A stretch of 64,000 bases of DNA from assembly GCF_002094855.1 (NCBI RefSeq), contig NZ_ARYN01000006.1:1-64000 (forward strand), read 5' to 3'. A model generated the notes under the pieces. It searched no databases. It worked only from the letters and a program-made list of their open reading frames with translations, and was not told where the DNA came from. This stretch comes from Zunongwangia atlantica 22II14-10F7. GTDB lineage: Bacteria; Bacteroidota; Bacteroidia; Flavobacteriales; Flavobacteriaceae. Made by a program: the position numbers and the translations under genes. Positions 53,826-63,785 of this stretch are shown piece after piece (the stretch's first letter is position 1; each line of letters starts with the position of its first letter).

Positions 53826-55883
53826 TTAGTCGTTATAATTCCATCCTGGGTTTTGTGTAAGACGCTTATTACGTTTAAGTTCGGTATGTCCAATTGGCCA
53901 AAACCACATTTTGTCAGAAAAAGTTGTTTCAAGCGCCCAAATAGCAACGGGTTGATGAAAAAGCTCTCTTTCTTCTCTATTCATAAGAATATTGCAACCA
54001 TAAATTGGTAGGGATTCTTCTTCTGCAGCATCCATCCATCTACGAAGATCGTAGTAGCGTTGGCCTTCTGCCAGTAGCTCGATATAGCGTTCTCTCTTTA
54101 GTCTTTTTCTAAGTTCATCTTTGTCGTTATATACATTGGCAGGATAATCTGGGACACCACCGCGTATGCGAACCGGATGAATTCCTCTTTGCATTTCAGG
54201 AATACTACGAGAGATACTATGGCTGCCACCATTCCAGCCATCAATATTGTAAGAGCCATCTAGTTCGTTTAATGCTTCTGCGTACATAAGTAAGATATCT
54301 GCATATCGAATTGCAGGCTCTGGCTTAAATACGATATTGCTCATATCTCCACCTTCGTAAGTGTCACTTGGGTGAACATATTTTTTCATACCAATTCCTG
54401 TTCTTAGCCAATAAGCATTAGAAGAATTGAATCCGTTTCCGTTTGGATTGTCACGGTAGTAAAATACCTGTTGATTACGATTACGTTCCTGTGACTCGTT
54501 AAGTAAAGGCCAAAAACTTCCATTAAAAGCTACAGATGCGTAGAATCTAGGCTCTCTATTAGCATATTGTAAAGAAACGCCTGGCATTAATGGTTTGTAA
54601 AGTCCTGCTTCATAGTCTTCTTGAGTAACAAACCCCTCTACGCGGTTGGAGCCGTTGCCACGACCAATTTCTAAATCTTTTCCAGGTACATCTTCGCCGT
54701 CGTTCATATAGTAAGCGTCAACAAGTTTTTGAGTTAACCCGTGTGTATTCCATCCGGTAGCAGACCTTGGTAATTGATGCGCTACCATTGCCCGTATACT
54801 TTCGTCGTTTTGGTTGTTTCCTCTGGTAAAGATTAATTCTGGATTACCGGAAGCTGGTAGTGTACCATCAAAAACCTGAGCATAAGATTTCTCTGGATCT
54901 ATATCTGCCCAACCATCTGGCCATGATTTTTCTGAAAAATTATTATCTGCAGGAGGGGTAATTGTAGCGTTATCTCCTGTTTCCTGAACTGGCACGGTAT
55001 ATAATTCATATATCCCAAGATCTATAACGTCTTTAGCAGCAGCGGCGGCTTTTGCCCATTTTTCTTCCTGATAATCTGAAGATAATAATTGATTCCCCTG
55101 GTCGTCTACCAATTGTGCGGCATAGCCAGAAGTGTTTCCGTTTGCTAAGGGACTGGCTGCATAAATTAGCACTTTAGCTCTAGTCGCTAAGGCTGCGCCA
55201 ACAGATGGTCTTGCTGAACCATCTTGCCCACGAACCATTCCTAAAGCTTCCATTTCCTGTGCAGCAAGTAATAATTCATTGCTAATAAAATCTGCACATT
55301 CTTCGTAAGAACTGCGGGGAATTGCCAGGTCGTCGTAGCTATCAGCATAATCCAGGCCATCGTCTGGTAATAGTGGAATAGGGCCGTATTTACGAAGTAA
55401 TAACCAGTAAAGGTAAGCTCTTGCAAAACGAGCCTGCCCGCGATAATCGTTAATTTCCTGCTCAGACATTTCTGTATTCATGTGGATATTGTGAATAAAG
55501 GTCGAAGCATTTCGAATTCCGCGATAGCTTTGCGTCCAGGTACCCTGCTTATCATTCTCGTTATATTGTCCCATTTTGAACATGTTATAGGAGAGTTCAT
55601 TTTTAGAGGGATCATAGTCACTGTCCCTATCTCCATAATACATGTCATCGGCAAAATTGTGAGGTGTTACACCTTTACTGGCAACATCTGCATTAATGCC
55701 TCTAAATTCTTCAAATACATTAGCAAGCCATTCTTCAGAATATACTTTGCTTTGAAATACTTTTTCTTCTGTTAGACGATCTTTAAAATATCTACTAGAA
55801 TCTAGATAGTCGTCACTACAAGAGGAAATGATTGCTGAGAGAAACACAAGTAATAATGTGTTATATAGTATATTTTTATTCAT
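53826..55883 (-). CDS. SusD/RagB family nutrient-binding lipoprotein
   Basis: 685 residues with a lipoprotein signal (LSAIISSCSDDYLD). RGIRNASTFIHNI, GQARFARAYLYWLLLRKYGPIPLL and the TPR-like helical core, then RYADILLMYAEALNEL and LKRERYIELLAEGQRYYDLRRW, are classic SusD landmarks. SusD caps the SusC barrel and captures the ligand. It follows susC by 11 bases. The ligand cannot be read from sequence, and no glycoside hydrolase accompanies it here. Confidence 0.95.
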   Translation of the reverse strand: MNKNILYNTLLLVFLSAIISSCSDDYLDSSRYFKDRLTEEKVFQSKVYSEEWLANVFEEFRGINADVASKGVTPHNFADDMYYGDRDSDYDPSKNELSYNMFKMGQYNENDKQGTWTQSYRGIRNASTFIHNIHMNTEMSEQEINDYRGQARFARAYLYWLLLRKYGPIPLLPDDGLDYADSYDDLAIPRSSYEECADFISNELLLAAQEMEALGMVRGQDGSARPSVGAALATRAKVLIYAASPLANGNTSGYAAQLVDDQGNQLLSSDYQEEKWAKAAAAAKDVIDLGIYELYTVPVQETGDNATITPPADNNFSEKSWPDGWADIDPEKSYAQVFDGTLPASGNPELIFTRGNNQNDESIRAMVAHQLPRSATGWNTHGLTQKLVDAYYMNDGEDVPGKDLEIGRGNGSNRVEGFVTQEDYEAGLYKPLMPGVSLQYANREPRFYASVAFNGSFWPLLNESQERNRNQQVFYYRDNPNGNGFNSSNAYWLRTGIGMKKYVHPSDTYEGGDMSNIVFKPEPAIRYADILLMYAEALNELDGSYNIDGWNGGSHSISRSIPEMQRGIHPVRIRGGVPDYPANVYNDKDELRKRLKRERYIELLAEGQRYYDLRRWMDAAEEESLPIYGCNILMNREERELFHQPVAIWALETTFSDKMWFWPIGHTELKRNKRLTQNPGWNYND

Positions 55884-55894
55884 TTCTTTTTGAT

Positions 55895-58800
55895 TTACAG
55901 GTTAAGACTAATTCCTAATGTTATAGATTTAGCAGGCGGGTAATCCTCTCCGCGAGGAGTTGCCAGTTCTGGATCCCATAGTTTGAATTTAGACCATGTT
56001 ACCAGGTTAGTCCCTACCAAATACAGTCGTATGTTTTCCATTCGAACTTTGCTTGTTAAGCTTTTTGGAAGGTTATATCCAAAATCAAGCGTTTTAAGAC
56101 GTAAATATCTTCCGTCTCTTAGCCAGAATGTAGATTCTCTAAAATTGTTTGGGTTCTCTCCATAACTTAAACGAGGATAGGAGGCATTTGGATCTTCAGT
56201 AGAAGGATCGCCAGAAATATCTGCGTCTATCCATCGATTATCACCCATAACACCTTTCATAACCTGTCCCCATTCGCCTTCGCTAAAAGCATAAACGGTT
56301 TTTCCGTAGGTAGAAAAAGTTGATTTTCCGGCACCCTGAAAGTGTACTCCAAGACCAAATCCCCGCCAGTTAACAGAAGCTCCTAAACCATAAATTAAGT
56401 TAGGGCGTCTGGTAGCACCTATAGCTACACGGTCGCCGTCATTAATAACCCCGTCCCCATTTACATCTTTGTATTTAATGTCTCCTGGTTGATATGTACC
56501 AAAAGTTTGAGTAGGGCTGTTGCGTATATCATCGTAATCTTCAAATAAGCCCAAAGCAATCAAACCTCGTGATTGGCCTACCCTAAAGCCTTCTTCATTT
56601 TGATAGGGATAGACATTGTTTTCTTCGTCTCTTTCAACAATTTCATTTTTGCTATAGGTGATGTTACTTCTGGCGCTAACTGTAAATTCTCCAAGTTGTT
56701 TTGTGTATTGAAAACGTCCATCAAATCCTCTAGATTTAACCTCACCAACATTTGCCCTTGGAGTACTTTCTAAACCAACCATAGCTGGTAGAAAATTTCT
56801 AGCCATATAAATACCTGTTCTTTCCTCGCTGAAGAAATCGATATTTGCGGTTATGGATTTAGTTTCTATATCAAAACCGAGATTTTGTTTTGTAGCAACT
56901 TCCCAGGTAACATAAGAAGAGGCAACCTGAGAGTAAATCATTCCTCCAAAGTATCTGTCTGAACCAAAATCTGCCCATTGATAACCTCCGGTAGGGCCAA
57001 TGATGTTCCCGTCCTCGTCATAACTAAATAGTTCAGATATGGTGTATAAATAAGGAAAGCGTTCACCATTCATTAATTGATCGTTACCGGCTTTACCATA
57101 AGAGTATCTTATTTTGAATAATCTTAGCCATTTAAGATGCTCTTTAAAGAATCGTTCTCCGGCAATGTTCCATGCGCCTGAGATAGCAGGGAAAAAGCCG
57201 TATTGTTCTCCTGGAGCAAAGTTTTCTGAACCGGTATATCCAAAATTGAAATTGACAAAATATTTGTTTTTCCAGTTATAAAATACACGTCCTGCCAGGG
57301 CTTGATTTCTTCTGGAAATACCATTTTTAATATCTCCTCCTAGATCTACCGTTTGTACAAATGCATCACGAGTTAATCGTATTGCTCCACCAAGATTATG
57401 ATCTTTTATATTTCTATCATAATTAAGCATAAGGTCGTAAAACTCAAGTCGGTTTCCAGAAGACGAACTAGATTGAAATAATTCACTGGGATCTGAAATA
57501 TGAGTAAACACTAAATCACCATTTGCATCACGTGCGCGTGCAGCTCTCCACTGTTCTGGCCATTTACGACGTTCAATGTTATTAGAATTCTCGATATCGT
57601 AACCAACAATACCTCGCATACGAAGACCTTTTGTGATAAAGCCAAAATCCTGTTCTATCGTAACATTAGTTTGTACTTTGTTAACCCAGTTTTCGTTAAA
57701 TCCAGTTTGGGTTGCCATTACCCATGGATTGGTTTGATTCCCTGTTCCTACAGAAGGTACATAGCCATTGGAATAAAGAATAGGAGTACGAATGGGAGAA
57801 TAGCCAAACAGTGAACCCCAAAAATCTGCATCACCTAAACCAGGGCTGTTTCTTTTACTAAGGGAACCGGCAACACCAACTTTGGCAATAGTTGTTTTAC
57901 TAATATTAAAGTCGGCATTAAGACGATAATTCCAACGTTTATAATTCGCGTTAGTATTGTAATCATCTTTAAGTGTTTGGTCTATTTCATACATTCCGCC
58001 TTCGTTAATGTAGCTTCCAGATACATAATAACGGGAAGTCTCACCACCGCCACTCATATTTAAATTGGCACGGTATGTCATAGCGCCATCTCGTAGTAAT
58101 TGGTCTTTCCAGTCTACATTAGGATATAGATCTGGGTCTAACCCTAATCTTAAAATCTCTAATTCTTCTGGTTGATAAATAGGAGCTTCATTACGGGTAA
58201 TTCTGGCTTCGTTTAAAAGATTAGCATAGGTAACCCCATCTACAAAATCTGGAGTGATCGTCCTGGTGTTGTAAATAAATTCATCTTTAAAATTGATATT
58301 TATTTTTCCGGCACTACCTCTTTTGGTGGTGATCAAAATAACTCCGTTTGCGCCACGGGATCCATACATTGCAGTTTCTGCAGCATCTTTTAAAACAGAG
58401 ATAGACTTAATGTCCTCTATGTTCAATTCGTTTAAGTCTCGTTCTATATTATCTACTAAAACTAAAGGGTTAGTACCACCACCAAAGGTGGATATTCCAC
58501 GAATCCAGAATTCTGAGATGTTTCTTCCTGGTTGCCCAGATTGCATCATTCCCATAATTCCTGCTACATTTCCTGCAAGCGCGTTAGAAATACTAGATGT
58601 TGGGTTTTGCTTCATATCTTCAACATCTACTGTAGATACCGCACCGGTAACAGATATTTTTTTCTGCCTACCAAAGCCTACAATAACAACCTCTTCTAAA
58701 CTGTCTGTATCTTCTTCCAAAACAATATTAAAATCTGTTTGGCTGGATACTTCAATTTCTTTTGTTGCGTAACCAACATAAGAAATAACCAGGATAGCGT

Positions 58801-59329
58801 TTTTGTTGGTGACATTTATAGAAAATTCACCATCAAAATTGGTGACTACACCATTCATGGTTCCTTTTTCGATAATACTCGCGCCGGGTAAAGGCAAATT
58901 ATCGCCGGCTGTGATAACCTTACCTTTAATCTCGGTTTGCTGCGTTTGCACTATTACATTTGGAGTATTTTTTTTCCTAATTGTAATGGTATTATCGACA
59001 TTTTTATGAATGAAAACGTTTGAGTTTTTACTAATACGATTTAGCAAAATGTCAATGTTTATCTCTCCTTTTTGTAGTTGAATTTCAGGTGTATCCTTAA
59101 AAAGTTTTTTCGAATAGATAAAGGTATAATCGGTTTGCGCCCTAATGATATGAAAAACATCATCTACGCTAGCCAGTTGGTCTTGTGAGATCACTATATT
59201 TTCCTGAGAGAAAGAAGTTTTTGTAGAAAACCCGAATACCGTGGTACAAAGTAAAAATATTAATGTTTTCATAAGTAAGAGCAACAGGTCCCGATATCGG
59301 AAGCCTGAGTTGAGTAATTTAATTTTCAT
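55895..59329 (-). CDS. SusC/RagA TonB-linked outer-membrane transporter with STN domain
   Basis: 1144 residues with a signal sequence. An STN (secretin/TonB N-terminal) domain at about 52-118 (VDDVFHIIRAQTDYTFIYS) is the part that usually talks to a FecR anti-sigma factor. A CarboxypepD-like domain (about 133-210, KVITAGDNLPLPGASI) and a SusC-type plug (VLKDAAETAMYGSRGANGVILITTKRG) follow, then a barrel ending SITLGISLNL. With the FecR gene upstream and an ECF sigma gene beyond, it forms a cell-surface signalling transporter. Confidence 0.96.
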   Translation of the reverse strand: MKIKLLNSGFRYRDLLLLLMKTLIFLLCTTVFGFSTKTSFSQENIVISQDQLASVDDVFHIIRAQTDYTFIYSKKLFKDTPEIQLQKGEINIDILLNRISKNSNVFIHKNVDNTITIRKKNTPNVIVQTQQTEIKGKVITAGDNLPLPGASIIEKGTMNGVVTNFDGEFSINVTNKNAILVISYVGYATKEIEVSSQTDFNIVLEEDTDSLEEVVIVGFGRQKKISVTGAVSTVDVEDMKQNPTSSISNALAGNVAGIMGMMQSGQPGRNISEFWIRGISTFGGGTNPLVLVDNIERDLNELNIEDIKSISVLKDAAETAMYGSRGANGVILITTKRGSAGKININFKDEFIYNTRTITPDFVDGVTYANLLNEARITRNEAPIYQPEELEILRLGLDPDLYPNVDWKDQLLRDGAMTYRANLNMSGGGETSRYYVSGSYINEGGMYEIDQTLKDDYNTNANYKRWNYRLNADFNISKTTIAKVGVAGSLSKRNSPGLGDADFWGSLFGYSPIRTPILYSNGYVPSVGTGNQTNPWVMATQTGFNENWVNKVQTNVTIEQDFGFITKGLRMRGIVGYDIENSNNIERRKWPEQWRAARARDANGDLVFTHISDPSELFQSSSSSGNRLEFYDLMLNYDRNIKDHNLGGAIRLTRDAFVQTVDLGGDIKNGISRRNQALAGRVFYNWKNKYFVNFNFGYTGSENFAPGEQYGFFPAISGAWNIAGERFFKEHLKWLRLFKIRYSYGKAGNDQLMNGERFPYLYTISELFSYDEDGNIIGPTGGYQWADFGSDRYFGGMIYSQVASSYVTWEVATKQNLGFDIETKSITANIDFFSEERTGIYMARNFLPAMVGLESTPRANVGEVKSRGFDGRFQYTKQLGEFTVSARSNITYSKNEIVERDEENNVYPYQNEEGFRVGQSRGLIALGLFEDYDDIRNSPTQTFGTYQPGDIKYKDVNGDGVINDGDRVAIGATRRPNLIYGLGASVNWRGFGLGVHFQGAGKSTFSTYGKTVYAFSEGEWGQVMKGVMGDNRWIDADISGDPSTEDPNASYPRLSYGENPNNFRESTFWLRDGRYLRLKTLDFGYNLPKSLTSKVRMENIRLYLVGTNLVTWSKFKLWDPELATPRGEDYPPAKSITLGISLNL

Positions 59330-59431
59330 AAATTTGTTAGGTATTTGTTAGTTAAATTATCTAATATTTACGCCTAAGAGAGACGAAGTTGAGTCCATCG
59401 CCAAATGTTTCACTTCGCTCTCTTTCTTTTT

Positions 59432-60595
59432 TTATTCTATAGTTATTTCATTGTTCTTTATTTTATAGTTATTTATTATTCCAGAATTCTTTATTTGTTC
59501 CAATATATTTTCGATGTCTTGATTTTTGCTAAGAATGCCAATAAATTGTTCTTCCTTTAATTCTTGGTTAGAGAAACTAAACTCAACATCATACCATCTA
59601 GATAAAACTTTCATGATATCACTAAGCGGCTTATTATCGAAACTGAAAATGCCGTCTTTCCAGGAAGTTTCATTATAAATATCAATCGTTTTCGTAAGGA
59701 TACTGTTCTCTTCGAAATTATATAAAGCTTGTTGGCCTGGAGACAGGATTTTCTTATGATCCTGATATTTTAAAGATATTTTGCCTTCTACTAAAGTAGT
59801 AAAAGTATTTATTTCATCTTTATAAGCCTTTAGGTTAAATTCAGTTCCCAACACCTTAACTTCCTGCTCTTTATTAAGAACACTAAAATCTGCGCCTTTA
59901 TTTTTATTGGCAGGAGAAACATCAAAATAAGCTTCTCCGTAAACAAGTTCTACCTTTCGGGAATCACCTTTCTTAAATTTACTTGGGTATTTTAATTTAC
60001 TATCTGAATTAAGCCAAACCTGTGTGCCATCAGATAATACGATTGTAAATTTTCCGCCGCGAGGAACGGTTAAATAGTGATATTCTATATCTTCAGAATT
60101 TTTAGCGTCATCGTTTTTAAAATATTCAAGTATACTTCCGTTGCTGCTAAATTCATCTTCTTCATATTTCTCTTGCGCTCCTAATTGAATTTCAGCGCCA
60201 TTGGCAAGAGTTAATATCGCTTTATCTGTTCCTACTTTAATTTCTTTAGTGATTTCCTGAGATAAATCTTGCTGAAAAATATTTTCTCTAAACAGGTAAA
60301 CTCCCGTTAAAATTACCGCCGCGATAATGGCGGCCACATATTTAAATGAATAATTTGGCTTTTTAGGGATAGTTAGTTCTTTTCGTTTTTTGATAGATGA
60401 TAATAATTTATTCACCGCAAGATCTGTGTGAGAATCGTTAATGCTATACTCAATTGCATAATAATCTTTAATAAAAGCTTCTAATTCTTCTTTGTTAGAT
60501 TGTTTTTTTATCCAGTTAGAAAGCATAGTAAGATCCTTGGCCGTTGCAGTGCCAGTCATATATTTTACTATGGCTTCTTCAATATTCTTGGTCAT
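59432..60595 (-). CDS. FecR family anti-sigma factor
   Basis: 387 residues. A cytoplasmic helical part (1-84) precedes one membrane helix at about 86-102 (YVAAIIAAVILTGVYLF). The periplasmic FecR domain (about 170-270) holds VPRGGKFTIVLSDGTQVWLNSDS and GEAYFDV, and a C-terminal DUF4974 lies at about 310-387 (FSFDNKPLSDIMKVLSRWYDV). It should bind the sigma factor encoded opposite and be controlled by the STN domain of the SusC protein downstream. Confidence 0.94.
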   Translation of the reverse strand: MTKNIEEAIVKYMTGTATAKDLTMLSNWIKKQSNKEELEAFIKDYYAIEYSINDSHTDLAVNKLLSSIKKRKELTIPKKPNYSFKYVAAIIAAVILTGVYLFRENIFQQDLSQEITKEIKVGTDKAILTLANGAEIQLGAQEKYEEDEFSSNGSILEYFKNDDAKNSEDIEYHYLTVPRGGKFTIVLSDGTQVWLNSDSKLKYPSKFKKGDSRKVELVYGEAYFDVSPANKNKGADFSVLNKEQEVKVLGTEFNLKAYKDEINTFTTLVEGKISLKYQDHKKILSPGQQALYNFEENSILTKTIDIYNETSWKDGIFSFDNKPLSDIMKVLSRWYDVEFSFSNQELKEEQFIGILSKNQDIENILEQIKNSGIINNYKIKNNEITIE

Positions 60596-60600
60596 AATTT

Positions 60601-60646
60601 AAAGGGGGTATTTATAATAATTACAACTAAAATTTATAAACCCCTT
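60601..60646. promoter_or_regulatory. Inverted repeat between the FecR and sigma genes
   Basis: AAAGGGGGTATTTATAA (60601-60617) and, inverted, TTATAAACCCCTT (60634-60646) form an imperfect inverted repeat directly before the FecR start codon, within the shared control region of the divergent genes. Confidence 0.4.
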
Positions 60647-60713
60647 GTTTTATTTTATATTTTATTTAGTATTTATTAAATTTAAGTCGGTTTTTTTGAC
60701 TATTATAGAATTT

Positions 60714-61280
60714 ATGTACAAGGATAACTACGATCTTATAGAAAGCCTGAAAAATGGAGAAGAGTCGGCCTATTCTTATTTATTAAGATTGTACCATAAG
60801 CAATTATTAGTGTATGTGATAACATTAACGCACAATCGTAATCTAGCAGAAGATATTATACAGAATGTATTTTTGAAGCTTTGGGAATATAGAAATAGGC
60901 TTAATCCAGATTATTCTATTAAAAATTTTTTATACCGAAGTTGTTATAACGAATTTGTAAATAATTACAAGAAAAATAAAGGCATTACCTATTTTGATAA
61001 AGTTTTTTTAGAAACTACAGAAGCTGTTGCGCTTAATAACGATTTTGGTGTTCTTGAGCGAAAAATGGAGATCGTTTTTAAAGGAGTCTCTTTATTACCC
61101 GATAAATGTGCAGAGGTTTTTTTGCTTAGTAAAAGAGAAGGCTTAACCAATGTTGAAATTGCAGATTATTTACATATTTCTTTAAAAACCGTAGAAGGGC
61201 ATCTTACAAAAGCCTATTCGATTTTGCGGGAGCGCTTAGGAGCTAAAATAGAAAGTTTTCTTCTTCTGCTTTTTCAATAA
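60714..61280 (+). CDS. ECF sigma-70 factor, FecI-like
   Basis: 188 residues starting MYKDNYDLIESLKNGEESAYSYLL. An open frame runs 69 bases further upstream, but those residues are hydrophobic and unlike sigma factors, so the ATG at 60714 is preferred. Region 2 (about 20-85) has HNRNLAEDIIQNVFLKLWEYR. Region 4 (about 125-180) has LPDKCAEVFLLSKREGLTNVEIADYLHISLKTVEGHLTKA. It is probably released by the divergent FecR protein when the SusC transporter finds its ligand, and then switches on the operon at 51323-60595. Confidence 0.93.
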   Translation: MYKDNYDLIESLKNGEESAYSYLLRLYHKQLLVYVITLTHNRNLAEDIIQNVFLKLWEYRNRLNPDYSIKNFLYRSCYNEFVNNYKKNKGITYFDKVFLETTEAVALNNDFGVLERKMEIVFKGVSLLPDKCAEVFLLSKREGLTNVEIADYLHISLKTVEGHLTKAYSILRERLGAKIESFLLLLFQ

Positions 61281-61360
61281 TCATTACTACTGAAAAAAAC
61301 TAAAGCTAATATTATATAAATTAAGACCTGTTTTTTATACTGAAAGCGGACTTTTAAACT

Positions 61361-62137
61361 TTAGATTTTCGATTGAAGAAACTGTAGCAATAAATCCCTA
61401 TTTTCAATAAAGGATAGATGCCCATCTGGAAATTCGATGATTTTCGAGTCTGTTTTTTCCCCAATTTCTATAGTGTTTTCTACATCCAGCACCGGATCTT
61501 GCATTCCTAAAATTATAAATTTATCGCCTTTAAAGCTTTTTAGTGTTTCAACACGGTCTAATCTATTTTTCATTCCTAAAGTGGCAGCAATAATACTTTC
61601 TGAAGTCATTTTTTGAGCTTCATTTTTAAGAATCTCGATTTCAGGCTTAAATTTTTTATTGTTTTCGCTAGTTAAGAGGTTCGAGATTGCCATACTTACA
61701 AAAGCCGATTTGTTTTTTGCCACCAAACTGGCAACACGATCACGATTTTCTTTCTTTTCTGGAGTATCTTCAGCAGGGGTAGAATTTATAAGGCCGATTT
61801 TGGTTATTTTTTCGGGATATTTTTTTAGAATTTCCATAATTACATAACCACCCATAGAATGTCCTGCGAAACTTGCTTTTTCTATTTTAAGGTGGTTAAG
61901 AACTTCAATAACCCCATCTGCCATATTTTCCATAGAGTGGACTTCAGAAATGTTACCAGTTTCTCCATGTCCCAAAAGATCTATAGTAACCACCTGTCTT
62001 TTTTGGGAAAGTAATTGCTGGTAGTCCCTCCAAATTTGCTCAGTTTCTAAAAATCCATGTAAAAGGATCAAAGGATTGTTTTTTCCCTTTGTTATAAACT
62101 TTATTTGTGTATTTTTATGCTGTATTTTCATAAGCAT
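61361..62137 (-). CDS. Alpha/beta hydrolase
   Basis: 258 residues. The nucleophile S94 is in AGHSMGGYV, the oxyanion region is ILLHGFLETEQIW, and the likely acid and base lie in LGMQDPVLDVENT and FPDGHLSFIE. The length and layout match BioH/MenH-like single-domain hydrolases. The substrate is unknown. The ATG at 62131 is an equally good start. The gene lies downstream of pepP beyond a terminator and converges on the sigma gene. Confidence 0.9.
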   Translation of the reverse strand: MLMKIQHKNTQIKFITKGKNNPLILLHGFLETEQIWRDYQQLLSQKRQVVTIDLLGHGETGNISEVHSMENMADGVIEVLNHLKIEKASFAGHSMGGYVIMEILKKYPEKITKIGLINSTPAEDTPEKKENRDRVASLVAKNKSAFVSMAISNLLTSENNKKFKPEIEILKNEAQKMTSESIIAATLGMKNRLDRVETLKSFKGDKFIILGMQDPVLDVENTIEIGEKTDSKIIEFPDGHLSFIENRDLLLQFLQSKI

Positions 62138-62143
62138 TACATT

Positions 62144-62190
62144 AAAAAAGGCCGCAAAATCGATTTAAAATCAATTTCTGTGGCCTTTTT
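62144..62190 (-). terminator. Terminator after pepP
   Basis: AAAAAGGCCGCA pairs with TGTGGCCTTTTT across a loop of about 22 bases. On the minus strand the stem is followed by a T tract. Confidence 0.8.
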
Positions 62191-62198
62191 ATATTTTT

Positions 62199-63497
62199 TT
62201 ATGAATTCATAATCTCCTCAATCTCATCAGCTTCGATTGGGATGTTACGCATTAAGTTAAAAGGTTCTCCTTTTTCCTGAATTACAACATCGTCTTCTAA
62301 TCGAATTCCAAAACCTTCTTCTGGCAAATAAATTCCTGGTTCTACAGTAAAAACCTGGTTCGCTTTCATAGGTTCGGTTAAAATTCCGTAGTCGTGAGTA
62401 TCCAACCCAATATTATGCGCTGTTCCGTGCATAAAATATTTCTTATAAGCCGGCCAATCTGGATTTTCATTTTGTACATCGGCTTTATCAAGTAGGCCAA
62501 GATCTAACAATTCAGAAGTCATTAATTTTCCAACCTCTTTATGAAATTCGTCCCACATCGTTCCCGGAATTAGCCATTTTGTAGCTTCGGTTTTTACTCT
62601 GTTTACGGCATTATAAACCTGTTTTTGGCGATCTGTGAATTTCCCAGAGGCCGGGATGGTTCGGGTCATATCACTAGAGTAGTTTGCATATTCAGCCCCA
62701 GTATCCAATAAAATTAAGTCGCCTGGTTTACATTGTTGGTTATTTTCAGTGTAATGTAAAACGTTGGCACTGTTTCCGCTGGCGATAATTGGTGTGTATG
62801 CAAAACCTTTTGAGCGATTTCTAATCATTTCGTGCCAGTATTCGGCTTCAATTTCATATTCCCAAACACCAGGTTTGGTGAATTTTAGCACTCTTCTAAA
62901 TGCTTTTTCGGTAATATCACAAGCCTTTTGCATAAGATCCAGTTCAATAGGATCTTTTACAGCACGTAATCTTTGTAATATAGGATTACTTTTTGCAACG
63001 CGGTGGGCAGGATATTTTTCTTTACACCATTTTATAAAACGATCGTCACGAGTTTCTGTTTGGATACTTCCCTGAACTCGATAATGTTCATTTTTGTTGA
63101 AATAAATTGTTTCTGCCTGGGCCATAATTTCAAAAAACTTTTTTTCAAAATCCTGTAGCCAGTAAACAGTTTTTATTCCGCTAACCTCAAAAGCTTTTTC
63201 TTTTGTAAGTTTTTCACCTTCCCAAACGGCAATGTGAGGATTGGTTTCAGTAAGAAAAAGAATTTCACGATGTTCTGGTTTTGGTGCTTCTGGAAATAAA
63301 ACTAAAATAGCTTCTTCCTGGTCTACACCACTTAGATAAAATAAATCTCGATTTTGCTGAAATGGCATTGTACTATCGGCGCCAATAGGAAAAACATCAT
63401 TGGCATTAAAAACAGCTAGGCCTCCGGGAACCATTCGTTCCATGAAGTTTTTACGGTTTTTAATGAATAATTTTCTGTCTATTTGATCGTATTTCAT
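62199..63497 (-). CDS. pepP: Xaa-Pro aminopeptidase (M24B)
   Basis: 432-residue metallopeptidase that removes N-terminal residues preceding proline. An aminopeptidase P N-terminal domain (about 1-140) is followed by the pita-bread fold with metal ligands in LLDTGAEYANYSSDMTRT (two Asp), MHGTAHNIGLDTHD (His), VEPGIYLPEEG (Glu) and RLEDDVV (Glu). Size and motifs match the cytoplasmic bacterial enzyme. It is monocistronic, between the asnB upstream region and its own terminator. Confidence 0.95.
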   Translation of the reverse strand: MKYDQIDRKLFIKNRKNFMERMVPGGLAVFNANDVFPIGADSTMPFQQNRDLFYLSGVDQEEAILVLFPEAPKPEHREILFLTETNPHIAVWEGEKLTKEKAFEVSGIKTVYWLQDFEKKFFEIMAQAETIYFNKNEHYRVQGSIQTETRDDRFIKWCKEKYPAHRVAKSNPILQRLRAVKDPIELDLMQKACDITEKAFRRVLKFTKPGVWEYEIEAEYWHEMIRNRSKGFAYTPIIASGNSANVLHYTENNQQCKPGDLILLDTGAEYANYSSDMTRTIPASGKFTDRQKQVYNAVNRVKTEATKWLIPGTMWDEFHKEVGKLMTSELLDLGLLDKADVQNENPDWPAYKKYFMHGTAHNIGLDTHDYGILTEPMKANQVFTVEPGIYLPEEGFGIRLEDDVVIQEKGEPFNLMRNIPIEADEIEEIMNS

Positions 63498-63785
63498 AAT
63501 TGTAATTTCAAAATTATCCCCAAAACTAAAAAACAGTCTTTACAAAGCCTGTTAATCCAAGGCTAATATTTAATAAACAGGCAATGCTTAGTAAAGGCAC
63601 AATGAATAATTACGGAAGCTTTACTGCTGAAAAAAATTCGTTATATTTATACTTCGTAAATTTGATTATTTAATCTTATTTTCAAAAAATTATTTACAAA
63701 TGTAACTGAAATAGATGTTGTGACTTTTTTAATGAAATGTTTATTCGATATTTGTTTCATCTTTAATACTTAAAATTTTAAAACT

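Noticed and set aside
60645-60713. Longer N terminus for the ECF sigma factor
   Set aside because: The extra residues are hydrophobic and unlike sigma factors, and they would cover the divergent control region.
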